Below, piece after piece: positions 62,301-64,000 of a stretch of 64,000 nt of DNA. Below the pieces are notes generated by a model that made no database searches, had not been told where the DNA came from, and saw only the letters and a list, made by a program, of their open reading frames with translations. The stretch's first letter is position 1; each line of letters starts with the position of its first letter. The DNA comes from Delphinus delphis (taxonomy: Eukaryota; Chordata; Mammalia; Artiodactyla; Delphinidae), in contig NC_082694.2 in the NCBI RefSeq assembly GCF_949987515.2, forward strand, positions 38,646,451 through 38,710,450, read 5' to 3'. Position numbers and translations under genes: made by a program.

Positions 62301-63262
62301 TCTTATGCCTTTTATTCGGTTTCTTGTCTGTTGCACTGTCTAGGACCTTCAGTTTAAGTTGAATTAAAGGTATTCTTGTCTTGTTCCTAGTCTCAGAGGG
62401 AAGAGTTTTAGCATTTCACCGTTAGTATTGTATTTGCTATAGGACTTATGTTTCATAGATTAAAGTGAAGCCATGCAGTCTGTATTTACAAATTTGTTTT
62501 CAATTTGTATTATTTGCATGTGTTAAGGCTTAGTATTGTAGTTTCTTGTTTGATGATTTGCTTAGGATTTTTTTCTTATATGATATTTAAACTGCGATTT
62601 ATGAGAATAAAACTAATATGAGCATATTAGATTTAGAAATGGGCTGGAATATTATGTAGAAAAAATTAAGTGAACAGATTATTATAACTTTCATTATAAC
62701 TTAGATTGGGATACTTACAGTAAGAACTTAATTAAACAAATAGTTGTTGATGATCAGTGTTTGACTCTATAAAATATATTTGTCTTAGATGGATATTGAA
62801 GTGACCAGGTATCAGGTAATTTGATATTTTTTAGAAGGAAGGATGATTTATTAAAAAAATAATTTAGTTCTATAGTATTTGGGTTGCTACCATACAAAGA
62901 GGTATAGAGTAGCAGGTAGTAAGACGTTACTTGGATAGGTGATTCTCCCTTTTCAGGAAGAAACTGATAGTAATTCTTCAGACTGATTTTAGGTATATGG
63001 ATTAGAATTGTTTATAGGTTAAATTACTTACCTGATATGTGTGCAGTCGTATTTCTTAGTTTATCCTTTTCAAAATAGATGAAATACATTTAGTTTTTAG
63101 AGGCAGGAAAATACTAAATGTTCTTGTTTTTAATTAAAGACATGTATTTCACATATTCATTAATCATTAATATCATTTTTATGTTTCTTTATAGATTAGA
63201 ATATGGCTACATATCCCTGCTGTCATGCAGCACATTATCCCTTTTAGGACATATGTTATCAG
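3110..63262 (+). CDS. USP34: USP34, ubiquitin-specific protease 34, 5' part (six coding exons)
   Basis: Joining 3110-3152, 41750-41837, 48474-48894, 54366-54416, 54578-54727 and 63195-63262 gives 821 bases in one open frame: 273 codons plus two bases. It starts [14 protein letters not shown], which I recognise as the N-terminus of USP34, a deubiquitinase of about 3,500 residues. The family is known to remove ubiquitin from substrates including axin (Wnt signalling) and to act in the DNA-damage response. The catalytic Cys/His domain lies far downstream (about residues 1,900-2,240 in human) and is not in this window. The part seen is the N-terminal helical, solenoid-like region, with a charged Ser/Glu/Lys-rich insert in exon 3. 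Every junction is GT/AG and every phase fits. No frameshift or stop is seen, so the gene looks intact. It continues beyond position 64000. Confidence 0.96.
3153..5416 (+). other. USP34: Repeat-poor start of USP34 intron 1
   Basis: The first 270 bases are still CpG island. The remainder is AT-rich with almost no recognisable repeats, apart from a weak L2-like stretch at about 5080-5240. This contrasts with the dense repeats in the rest of intron 1. Intronic regulatory elements are plausible but not identified. Confidence 0.5.
5431..5582 (-). repeat. Short tRNA-derived SINE (antisense)
   Basis: The antisense signature ggatcttagttccctgacca and the end actggactgccagggaagtc are present. A perfect 14-base target duplication, taaaattagtatat, flanks it at 5417-5430 and 5583-5596. 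Confidence 0.9.
5597..6686. other. Intron 1, no feature recognised
   Basis: AT-rich single-copy-looking sequence. No open frame, repeat or motif could be supported. Confidence 0.4.
6687..6811 (-). repeat. Short tRNA-derived SINE (antisense)
   Basis: Antisense copy with T/C-rich tail, gcagcttgcgggatcttagt and the diverged end acaccaggaaattcc. Duplicated target tagtatctc lies at 6678-6686 and 6812-6820. Confidence 0.85.
6975..7165. repeat. Ancient MIR/L2-class repeat
   Basis: It follows the order of a common ancient mammalian repeat: a gtaggtact block, agataagagaaccaaggctt, gttgcttagagtcacatgac, then ccatgctctttaaccattat. It is heavily diverged. Confidence 0.45.
7166..7880. other. Intron 1, no feature recognised
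   Basis: AT-rich sequence with an A/T tract near 7380-7400. Nothing further can be supported. Confidence 0.4.
7881..8188 (+). repeat. Long CHR-type SINE (sense)
   Basis: Complete copy from the tRNA-like head ggggcttccctgatggtgca to an (aaat)n tail. It is one of only six SINEs in sense orientation within the gene. Its tail contains AATAAA at 8162-8167 and 8166-8171. Confidence 0.9.
8250..8370 (+). repeat. Ancient L2 3'-end-like repeat
   Basis: The order ctgaattccttaaagtcagg, tagtgccttgtagagagtag, gtgcctagtgaatattt follows the well-known L2 3' end. It is diverged. Confidence 0.45.
8557..8909 (-). repeat. Long CHR-type SINE (antisense)
   Basis: It runs from a (ttta)n tail through gtgttgggtctttgttgctg to accagggaagtcc. 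The flanks tgttctaattt and tgttctaaatt form an imperfect target duplication. The open frames inside it are repeat artefacts. Confidence 0.9.
9016..9298 (-). repeat. Long CHR-type SINE (antisense)
   Basis: This copy lacks part of the tail-side body: gtcttcattg joins directly to tggtgtgcgggc. It is flanked by a 19-base target duplication with one mismatch (8997-9015 and 9299-9317). Confidence 0.9.
9484..9820 (-). repeat. Long CHR-type SINE (antisense)
   Basis: Full antisense copy with (ttta)n tail and accagggaagccc end. ctcttgcac is duplicated at 9475-9483 and 9823-9831. Confidence 0.9.
10150..10336 (-). repeat. Short CHR-type SINE (antisense)
   Basis: It reads cttagttgtggcaggctcct, ggcatgcatgtgggatatag and ends accagggaagttccc. 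A younger compact SINE has inserted right at this end. Confidence 0.85.
10350..10567 (-). repeat. Compact CHR-2-like SINE (antisense)
   Basis: Compact form: ttcggtacgcgggcctctca, ggctcagcggccatggctca, ggcggactctcaaccactgc. The 15-base perfect duplication ccctggtggctttct (10335-10349, 10568-10582) includes the last bases of the preceding SINE, so this copy inserted later. Confidence 0.92.
11100..11422 (-). repeat. Long CHR-type SINE (antisense)
   Basis: Antisense copy with (attt)n tail, gggtcttcgctgctgcccac and accagggaagtcc end. The flanks share ttatatta-like sequence. Confidence 0.9.
11423..13514. other. Intron 1, mostly unassigned
   Basis: About 2 kb without a young repeat. A diverged MIR/L2-class stretch (gccaaggttacatagctagt) lies at about 12970-13130. 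The rest may be single copy or very old repeat. No exon-like open frame is supported. Confidence 0.4.
13531..13681 (-). repeat. Short CHR-type SINE (antisense)
   Basis: ggttgtgctggctccttagt to accagggaagtccc. The 16-base target duplication has one mismatch (13515-13530, 13682-13697). Confidence 0.9.
13741..13864 (-). repeat. Short tRNA-derived SINE (antisense)
   Basis: ttggctgcaccgcatggctt to accagagaattcc. Perfect 15-base target duplication tttaatgtcttttta at 13726-13740 and 13865-13879. Confidence 0.9.
14330..14694 (-). repeat. Long CHR-type SINE (antisense)
   Basis: Complete antisense copy. The flanks carry a near-identical ggaaaaggagttttt / gaaaaaggagttttt duplication. Confidence 0.9.
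14767..15903 (-). mobile_element. 5'-truncated L1 (antisense), split by a SINE
   Basis: Reverse complement of an L1 3' UTR and ORF2 end: aattgaagtatagttgattt, ccattgtatatgcgtaccac, caatttacattcccaccaac. The duplicated target tggtctactctt at 14755-14766 and 15904-15915 defines the insertion. A long SINE interrupts it at 15437-15803. Confidence 0.88.
15437..15803 (-). repeat. Long CHR-type SINE nested in L1 (antisense)
   Basis: It runs from ttaaaaaaaataaatttatt to accagggaagcccc. L1 sequence resumes on the far side with ctatttttagttttttgagg. Confidence 0.9.
15904..16402. other. Intron 1, unassigned
   Basis: No repeat or gene named with confidence. A 73-codon open frame at 15996-16217 has no recognisable features. 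Confidence 0.35.
16411..17045 (-). pseudogene. RPL31 processed pseudogene
   Basis: Read on the minus strand it matches ribosomal protein L31 mRNA without introns: gactcctgcaaagaagggtg, ctataccatcaacattcaca, ttcaagaagcgtgcccctca, gatgtggatgagaactaa, then the 3' UTR end gttacaaaactgcc and a poly-A tail (T run at 16411-16424). The start is ACG instead of ATG (17019-17021). An internal TAG replaces the codon region after GCC ATT. The natural stop TAA is at 16458-16460. A short SINE splits it at 16537-16722. tgaaaacc flanks it on both sides (16403-16410, 17046-17053). It is dead and retro-inserted by L1 machinery. Confidence 0.92.
16537..16722 (-). repeat. Short CHR-type SINE inside the RPL31 pseudogene (antisense)
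   Basis: ggctgcactgggtcttagtt to ttaccagggaagtcc. A 15-base target duplication with one mismatch lies at 16522-16536 and 16723-16737. It is younger than the pseudogene. Confidence 0.9.
17061..17434 (-). repeat. Long CHR-type SINE (antisense)
   Basis: From a (ttg)/(cttg)/(catt)-rich tail to accacggaagtccc. aaaaccattt-type sequence lies on both sides, the same target used by its neighbours. Confidence 0.9.
17446..17774 (-). mobile_element. 5'-truncated L1 3' end (antisense), comparatively young
   Basis: Well-preserved cetartiodactyl L1 3' UTR in reverse: aacatctttattagagtata, ctaggtggtcacaaaccacc, gtgtatatatgtccatgcca. Flanked by ccaaaaaccattt copies (17433-17445, 17775-17787). Confidence 0.88.
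17990..18205 (+). repeat. MIR SINE (ancient, sense)
   Basis: MIR order: cagacctgagttcaagtctt, tgaaaatgaggataataatg, tgtgaggattaaataagata, cttaacacagtgccag. Diverged, as expected for a pan-mammalian element. Confidence 0.65.
18206..18892. other. Intron 1, unassigned
   Basis: AT-rich. About 18260-18360 has weak L2-like phrases (gaaggcttcatggagttgat). Nothing else is supported. Confidence 0.35.
18893..19242 (-). repeat. Long CHR-type SINE (antisense)
   Basis: (ttta)n tail to accagggaagttc. The flanks tggtttctgagtttta and tggttcctgagtttta form a duplication with one mismatch. Confidence 0.9.
19243..19932. other. Intron 1, old LINE-like or unassigned
   Basis: Text such as ctagaatttattttggtgta is reminiscent of antisense old L1 ORF2, but the similarity is weak. 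No gene. Confidence 0.35.
20307..20432 (-). repeat. Short tRNA-derived SINE (antisense)
   Basis: ttggccgcaccgtgtggcat to ccaggagggaagtcccc, inserted in the old L1. Confidence 0.85.
20774..20946 (-). repeat. Short CHR-type SINE (antisense)
   Basis: ttagttgtggcatgcgggat to accaccagggaagttc. The flanks tctcattgtg and tctcactgtg form an imperfect duplication. It contains an internal (ttg)n run. Confidence 0.85.
21582..21987 (-). repeat. Long SINE with compact-family diagnostic bases
   Basis: It has the full long body (ctctagttgcggtgagcggg) but also features of the compact family: ggcctctcccactgcagagc, gggcccagccgctccgcggc, gcatcggcaggcggactctc. A 22-base unit beginning agttgtggcacacgggctca is present at 21788 and 21810, with a related third at 21832. 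Confidence 0.85.
22082..22303 (-). repeat. Medium CHR-type SINE (antisense)
   Basis: ggctgcgtcaggtcttagtt, gcatgtggaatcctagttcc to accaccagggaagttc. Confidence 0.85.
22356..22663 (-). repeat. Long CHR-type SINE (antisense)
   Basis: ggctgcattgcgtcttcatt to gtgccaccagggaagtcc, with a small deletion near the tRNA head. gtttcattt flanks both sides. Confidence 0.88.
23758..24056 (+). repeat. Long CHR-type SINE nested in hAT element (sense)
   Basis: ggggcttccctggtggtaca to an A/T-rich tail with AATAAA. Perfect 12-base duplication aaattaacactc at 23746-23757 and 24057-24068. Confidence 0.92.
24447..24663 (-). repeat. Compact CHR-2-like SINE nested in hAT element (antisense)
   Basis: gcagtatgcgggcctctcac to taccagggaagcccc. 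Perfect 15-base duplication aagttttcagttttt at 24432-24446 and 24664-24678. Confidence 0.93.
24948..25158 (-). repeat. Compact CHR-2-like SINE (antisense)
   Basis: Long T tail, tgcggtacgctggcctgtca to accagggaagcccc. ctagac is repeated on both sides. Confidence 0.9.
25334..25497 (+). mobile_element. MER5A-like non-autonomous hAT element
   Basis: Order matches MER5: atgtacatatgatcacctgg, agattttcttaaaaaggcag, catgatgctgatgttgttgg, acacactttgagtagcaagg. Diverged. Confidence 0.65.
25575..25781 (-). repeat. Compact CHR-2-like SINE (antisense)
   Basis: ttgcggtacgtgggcctctc to accagggaagccc, with a small deletion (gaacctgccctgcatcgg). aattactta flanks both sides (from 25560; 25782-25790). Confidence 0.9.
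25782..27174. other. Old interspersed repeats, family uncertain
   Basis: 25840-26700 resembles a widespread old L1M-type antisense segment (gcagttttactgtgatgtgt, ttggaattccagttacataa). 26880-27110 resembles an old LINE 3' end (agtgtagttctctaaaagac) and repeats aaatacataaccacaa twice. No gene is supported. Confidence 0.45.
27175..27297 (-). repeat. Short tRNA-derived SINE (antisense)
   Basis: gctgcacagcttgcgggatc to gactgccagggaattccc. Confidence 0.87.
27851..28055 (-). repeat. Compact CHR-2-like SINE nested in L1 (antisense)
   Basis: ctggtatgtgggcctctcac to gcccccaaggaagccc. Perfect 15-base duplication atcatttgtcttttt at 27836-27850 and 28056-28070. Confidence 0.92.
28280..28489 (-). repeat. 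Medium SINE with distinct tail body (antisense)
   Basis: Starts gatgtggaccatttttaaag and gttacagtgttgcttctgtt, a body not seen in the other copies, then the usual ggatcttagctccccgacca and actgccagggaagtc. Confidence 0.8.
30462..30731 (-). repeat. Short CHR-type SINE, possibly two joined copies (antisense)
   Basis: A first partial unit ends at a T run (30547-30563). A second begins aagttgcagcatatgggatc and runs to accaccagggaagtcccc. tatgttgt flanks both sides. Confidence 0.78.
31725..32057 (+). repeat. Long CHR-type SINE (sense)
   Basis: gggcttccctggtggcgcag to an aataaataaatg tail. attctgag is duplicated at 31717-31724 and 32058-32065. First of a three-SINE cluster. Confidence 0.92.
32082..32422 (-). 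repeat. Long CHR-type SINE (antisense)
   Basis: (attg)n tail, gcgttgagtcttcattgctg to accagggaagtcca. tctcagaccttt is duplicated at 32070-32081 and 32423-32434. Confidence 0.92.
32435..32640 (-). repeat. Compact CHR-2-like SINE (antisense)
   Basis: tttgcggtacgtgggcctct to accagggaagcccca. It reuses tctcagaccttt (32423-32434 and 32641-32652). Confidence 0.93.
33241..34449. other. Old LINE-like or unassigned sequence
   Basis: Contains old antisense L1-like phrases (gttttccattgtcaggatga; ttatttccagtcttctggta) without clear edges. No gene. Confidence 0.4.
34464..34809 (-). repeat. Long CHR-type SINE (antisense)
   Basis: (attt)n tail, ggctatgttgggtcttcgtt to accagggaagcc. cagtgcatt flanks both sides (34450 and 34810). 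Confidence 0.92.
35241..35756. mobile_element. Tigger-like non-autonomous DNA transposon
   Basis: TA dinucleotides flank it (35239-35240, 35757-35758). The left end cagacagcacctgacttatg mirrors the reverse complement of the right end, cagctatttctcaacttaca. Internal text (cattctgtttttccctttaa, aggtaggctaggctaagctg, ggtaggttaggtgtaataaa) matches a well-known mammalian mariner/Tigger-group element. No transposase. Confidence 0.75.
35759..38029. other. Intron 1, mostly unassigned
   Basis: Weak old-LINE phrases occur at about 35860-36140 (gggtgtaaaattctagattg). The remainder, to 38029, shows no recognisable gene or repeat. Short open frames (69 and 79 codons) have no features. Confidence 0.4.
38030..38198 (-). 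mobile_element. L1 3'-end fragment (antisense)
   Basis: ttactgaagtatagttcatt, cagagtgattcagttataca, ataggttattacaagatact. Same family signature as at 1.1 and 14.8 kb. Confidence 0.75.
38215..38241 (-). mobile_element. Very short L1 3'-tail insertion (antisense)
   Basis: Only 27 bases, reading tttaacatctttattggggt then ataattg, the extreme 3' end of the L1 family also seen at 17446. Flanked by a perfect 16-base duplication catcttaaccattttt at 38199-38214 and 38242-38257. Confidence 0.8.
38258..39875 (-). mobile_element. Old L1 (antisense)
   Basis: Antisense ORF2 text: gattgtgaataatgctgctg, gaacataggtgtacagatat, cccaaaagtgggattgctga, catttctgcaaaaacgttgg, agtatgatgtttgctgtctg. Split by a SINE at 38298-38465. 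All frames are broken. Confidence 0.75.
38298..38465 (+). repeat. Short tRNA-derived SINE (sense)
   Basis: gggacttccctggtggtcca to an (aaat)n tail with AATAAA. Perfect 14-base duplication atattcacattgtt at 38284-38297 and 38466-38479. Confidence 0.92.
39876..41259. other. Unassigned segment with a 164-codon open frame
   Basis: 39880-40440 is richer in C/G than its surroundings and holds an open frame on + at 39912-40406 (164 codons, rich in Phe/Leu/Cys with hydrophobic stretches). I recognise no domain and no splice or promoter context. It could be part of an old LTR or another repeat. The remainder shows nothing. Confidence 0.35.
41260..41319 (+). repeat. (TG)n microsatellite
   Basis: An uninterrupted run of about 25 TG units (41261-41310), then tctgtgtgtt and a G run. 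Likely length-variable between individuals. Confidence 0.95.
41560..41678 (-). repeat. Short tRNA-derived SINE just before exon 2 (antisense)
   Basis: ttggccatgccttgtggcac to accaccagggaagtccc. It ends 71 bases upstream of the exon 2 acceptor. Confidence 0.88.
41750..41837 (+). CDS. USP34: USP34 coding exon 2
   Basis: This 88-base exon encodes residues 15-43 plus two bases of codon 44, reading [20 protein letters not shown] and then FAYINSWTQ. The acceptor is a good polypyrimidine tract ending ctttcag. The donor gtatgc departs from consensus at +4 and +6, the weakest of the six. The length is not a multiple of three, so skipping it would shift the frame. Antisense SINEs end 71 bases before it and begin 53 bases after it. 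Confidence 0.95.
41891..42019 (-). repeat. Short tRNA-derived SINE just after exon 2 (antisense)
   Basis: ttggccatgccacacagctt to ccacttgggaattcc. A 17-base duplication with two mismatches (41874-41890 and 42020-42036) starts only 36 bases past the donor. Confidence 0.9.
42037..42355 (-). repeat. Long CHR-type SINE (antisense)
   Basis: (attt)n tail, ggctgcgttgggtcttcatt to accagagaagccc, directly abutting the previous SINE's target duplication. Confidence 0.9.
42460..42690 (+). repeat. MIR SINE (ancient, sense)
   Basis: agtgattaagagtagtatgg, cttggagccagatagatgtg, ctcatttgtgaaatgagtaa, gaacttaataaatacc follow MIR order. Confidence 0.75.
42691..45773. other. Intron 2, mostly unassigned
   Basis: Old LINE-like stretches occur at about 43360-43660 (cacccagagtaacaactggt) and 45300-45760 (gaaagtgttattccattgta). 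Short open frames at 43825-44064 and 44144-44350 have no features. No exon is supported. Confidence 0.4.
45774..46330 (-). mobile_element. L1 3'-end fragment (antisense), split by a SINE
   Basis: cccatataggttgttacaga, tatacagtaggtcctcgttg, then after the SINE ctatctattttatatatagt and agattccacatataagtgat. Confidence 0.78.
45852..46096 (-). repeat. Medium CHR-type SINE nested in L1 (antisense)
   Basis: ggctgtgttgggtcttagtt, gcatgtgggatctcagttcc to accactagggaagtcc. Confidence 0.88.
46398..46605 (-). repeat. Compact CHR-2-like SINE (antisense)
   Basis: ttgcggtacgcgggcctctc to accagggaggcc. A 13-base duplication with one mismatch lies at 46385-46397 and 46606-46618. Confidence 0.92.
46860..47450. 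repeat. Ancient interspersed repeat, copy 1 of an unnamed family
   Basis: ctgtgtaacaaggtactcca, agtgtttaaaacaacagtaa, ctttggatgaccttacgtgg, tttataacctagtctcagat, acattcaaggggaggaaaat. I recognise the family as a common old mammalian repeat but cannot name it safely. Confidence 0.5.
47761..47826 (+). repeat. (GA)n and (TG)n simple repeats
   Basis: About 12 GA units, then a GT-rich stretch with a short AT step. Confidence 0.9.
47896..48031 (-). repeat. Short tRNA-derived SINE (antisense)
   Basis: gctccgtgtggtatggcatg to actgccagggaagtcc. Duplication caagcaaattatt at 47883-47895 and 48032-48044. It lies about 440 bases before exon 3. Confidence 0.9.
48474..48894 (+). CDS. USP34: USP34 coding exon 3
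   Basis: This 421-base exon is the largest here. It completes codon 44 and encodes residues 45-184. It opens with a Cys-rich stretch ([19 protein letters not shown]), then a hydrophobic helix-like segment ([14 protein letters not shown]). A polar, low-complexity acidic/Ser/Lys region follows (roughly residues 90-140), then another hydrophobic block ending HPTIE. The acceptor is ctcttatag and the donor is gtatgt. The exon ends in phase 0. Confidence 0.96.
48895..49559. other. Start of intron 3, mostly unassigned
   Basis: AT-rich. The only clear item is a C/T-rich low-complexity tract at about 49386-49446 (runs of ccctc, including nine C). Confidence 0.5.
49560..50060. repeat. Ancient interspersed repeat, probable copy 2 of the family at 46860
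   Basis: ggcttaaaacaacagtgatt, tatttctcatgattctgtgt, atttttctctacatggcctc, cttataaaggtccagccttt, agcaattcacaagggcagct. Shares layout with the 46860 copy. Confidence 0.45.
50061..51077. other. Intron 3, unassigned
   Basis: AT-rich. The phrase cttatacagaattct recurs near 50860-50915. Nothing else is recognised. Confidence 0.4.
51089..51307 (+). repeat. Compact CHR-2-like SINE (sense)
   Basis: The only complete compact copy in sense: gggcttccctggtggctcag, gagccatggccgctgagcct, gaggcccgtgtaccgcaaaa. ccttgatgtag / ccttggtgtag flanks (51078-51088, 51308-51318). Its A tail lacks AATAAA. Confidence 0.93.
51319..53509. other. Intron 3, unassigned
   Basis: A C/T-rich patch at about 51825-51860 and a possible MIR/L2-class scrap at about 51640-51740 (aggaaactgacttacaaagg). 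No gene or clear repeat otherwise. Confidence 0.4.
53510..53975 (-). mobile_element. Old L1 fragment (antisense)
   Basis: gagccgtgcaaccattacca, ggtatactttacataccata, gcctattgatggatactgaa, ccaacagtggatgagtat follow antisense old L1 order. Confidence 0.6.
54366..54416 (+). CDS. USP34: USP34 coding exon 4
   Basis: This 51-base exon is in phase 0 at both ends. It encodes residues 185-201 ([17 protein letters not shown]). The acceptor follows a T-rich tract and reads aaatcag; the donor is gtaagt. Because it is symmetric and only 161 bases from exon 5, it could be skipped without breaking the frame. That is an inference, not an observation. Confidence 0.94.
54578..54727 (+). CDS. USP34: USP34 coding exon 5
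   Basis: This 150-base exon is in phase 0 at both ends and encodes residues 202-251. It begins [20 protein letters not shown] and ends with the hydrophobic stretch [15 protein letters not shown], consistent with packed helices of a HEAT/ARM-like solenoid. The acceptor tract is strong (ttcttttttcttcag) and the donor is gtaagt. Confidence 0.96.
54932..55036 (+). repeat. 5'-truncated short SINE (sense)
   Basis: gcggttaggacttggtgctt, caggttcaatccctggttgg, gctgcacggcacaaccaaaa and an A tail. The family's first bases are missing. Confidence 0.8.
55037..55684. other. Intron 5, unassigned
   Basis: AT-rich with no recognised feature. Confidence 0.4.
55685..55905 (+). repeat. MIR SINE (ancient, sense)
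   Basis: atggtaggttaagaatatac, ctttggagtcacaattgcat, gtagaatgggaatgataaat, cacctgatacatagtaagcc follow MIR order. Confidence 0.7.
55906..58483. other. Repeat-poor 2.6 kb block of intron 5
   Basis: No SINE or L1 piece is recognised over this stretch, which is unusual here. A 73-codon open frame at 57647-57868 has no known features and no splice-site context I can support. Confidence 0.4.
58494..58532 (-). mobile_element. Possible very short L1-tail insertion (antisense)
   Basis: T-rich sequence ending tttttattgatgta lies between two copies of atctaatttt (58484-58493, 58533-58542). It resembles a minimal L1 tail with target duplication, but the low complexity weakens the case. Confidence 0.4.
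59582..59784 (-). repeat. Compact CHR-2-like SINE (antisense)
   Basis: ttgcggtacgtgggcctctc to accagggaacccc. cagttc flanks both sides. Confidence 0.92.
59960..61063 (-). mobile_element. 5'-truncated L1 (antisense), split by a SINE
   Basis: aactatagttgatttacagt, caagatactgaatatagttc, ccatccacgttgctgcaaat, ccaatttacattcccaccaa. ttaagagtta flanks both sides (59950-59959; about 61064-61073). Confidence 0.85.
60029..60370 (-). repeat. Long CHR-type SINE nested in L1 (antisense)
   Basis: tggttgtgttgggtcttcat to accagggaagcc. cagattcttttt flanks both sides (60017-60028, 60371-60382). A 17-base unit ggtgcttctcttgt... is doubled at about 60149-60182. Confidence 0.92.
61530..61749 (-). mobile_element. 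Old L1 3' end (L1MA-like, antisense)
   Basis: ttattaagatgtaactgaca, ggaagtctagttaacgtctg, aagtatagtcaccatgcatt. ctacctccctgtcgtt and ctactccctgtcattc flank it as an imperfect duplication. Confidence 0.7.
62621..63194. other. End of intron 5, no feature recognised
   Basis: AT-rich sequence leading into the exon 6 acceptor. No repeat named. Confidence 0.4.
63195..63262 (+). CDS. USP34: USP34 coding exon 6
   Basis: This 68-base exon encodes residues 252-273 ([20 protein letters not shown], then VI) plus two bases (AG) of codon 274, expected to be Arg. The acceptor is tttctttatag and the donor is gtaagt. A compact SINE in antisense begins 47 bases after the donor. The next exon is outside the window. 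Confidence 0.95.
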
Positions 63263-63309
63263 GTAAGTTTATAAAATCTTTCTCCCCTGGTTATCCGTGT
63301 AGTAATGTT

Positions 63310-63513
63310 GTTTTTTTTTTTTTTTTTTTTTTTTTGCGGTACGTGGGCCTCTCACTGTTCTGGCCTCTCCCATTGCGGAGCACAGGCTCAGCGGCCATGG
63401 CCCACGGGCCCAGCCACTCGGCGGCACGTGGGATCCTCCCGGACCGGGGCACGACCCCACGTCCCCTGCATTGGCAGGCGGACTCTCAACCACTGCGCCA
63501 CCAGGGAAGCCCA
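63310..63513 (-). repeat. Compact CHR-2-like SINE just after exon 6 (antisense)
   Basis: 27-base T run, ttgcggtacgtgggcctctc to accagggaagccc. It lacks about 15 bases (cacaggctcagcggcc instead of the longer form). Perfect 13-base duplication gtgtagtaatgtt at 63297-63309 and 63514-63526. Confidence 0.93.
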
Positions 63514-63739
63514 GTGTAGTAATGTTTAAACTATTCATAACATAGTACATAATTATATAGTTTGAAAGTCCTTTGTGTTCACATCCTCCAGAGAAAATTT
63601 TTGACCATTTGATGTATTTTTTAATGCACCTATGTAGGTTTATATTTAATGTTTACTTTAAAGCAATTTATGTTGGAATATTTTTTATGTAAGTATAAAG
63701 AATTAAACAGATTAACAGTGGTTGCATGATATTCCACTG

Positions 63740-64000
63740 TATTTATTCAGTCAACAAATGTATACTAAGTATTATGTTGTAGGCACTGGAGATACAGCAG
63801 AGAAGAAAATATATCTCCTTTTGTGCAGTCTGTGTGCACAATAAGTAAATGATACAGTTCATTAGAAAGTCATGAGTATGACAGAGAAAAATAGCGGCAA
63901 GGGTGGGTTGAGAGTTCTAGAGAGTGGGTCACAATTATACCTATGGTATAGAGAAGGTCTCATTGGGAAAAGGGTGATATTTGAGTTCTGGAAGTTCCAA
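63740..64000 (-). repeat. Ancient L2-like repeat
   Basis: attcagtcaacaaatgtata, gtaggcactggagatacagc, tatagagaaggtctcattgg, gatatttgagttctgg follow a familiar ancient LINE-2-type order. It runs off the window. Confidence 0.5.

Larger units (their letters stand above)
58980..62620 (-). mobile_element. Old L1 region (antisense) with later insertions
   Basis: Weak antisense old-L1 text (ataagtagaatcacatacaa; atttacactcttaccaggaa; ccattagtctatttgattag; gattttaattcttccttttt). Broken by a compact SINE (59582), a later L1 (59960-61063) and an L1 3' end (61530-61749). Edges are uncertain. Confidence 0.5.

Noticed and set aside
1..64000. CRISPR arrays, bacterial operons, riboswitches or an undescribed gene system
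   Set aside because: Spliced vertebrate gene structure and mammalian repeats account for the window. No regularly spaced direct repeats or prokaryotic gene organisation are present.

Overview
The window is vertebrate nuclear DNA. It holds spliced exons with GT/AG junctions, a CpG island and very dense interspersed repeats. The dominant repeats are tRNA-derived SINEs whose head reads like ggcttccctggtggcgcagt. They are CHR-type elements of whales, hippos and ruminants. They occur as long (300-370 bp), short (110-190 bp) and compact (about 205-220 bp, CHR-2-like) forms. The compact form is abundant and well preserved, which points to a cetacean, possibly a toothed whale. This host call is an inference from repeat content. 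All repeat edges were set by eye.

The only protein-coding gene I can support is the 5' end of USP34, on the + strand. USP34 is a very large ubiquitin-specific protease. Six coding exons (3110-3152, 41750-41837, 48474-48894, 54366-54416, 54578-54727, 63195-63262) join in a continuous frame for 273 codons plus 2 bases, and the gene runs on past the right edge. A CpG island (about 2050-3420) with four YY1-like motifs, a possible 13-codon upstream ORF and a long C-rich tract forms the promoter and 5' UTR region. Intron 1 is 38.6 kb, introns 2, 3 and 5 are 5-8 kb, and intron 4 is only 161 bp.

Layout: 1-2050 is upstream flank with a SINE, a DNA-transposon scrap and an L1 tail. 2050-3420 is the CpG island promoter with exon 1. 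3153-41749 is intron 1, with a repeat-poor first 2 kb followed by SINEs, old L1 pieces, an RPL31 processed pseudogene, a hAT transposon fossil, a Tigger-like element and a near-complete old L1. 41750-63262 holds exons 2-6. 63263-64000 is the start of intron 6.

I found no new biological system, RNA gene, CRISPR array or retrovirus. What deserves attention is structural: four retro-insertion events reusing one target site near 16.4-17.8 kb, a second pile-up of three SINEs at 31.7-32.7 kb, exon 2 closely boxed in by antisense SINEs, a strong antisense bias of SINEs in the gene, and very small L1 insertions.
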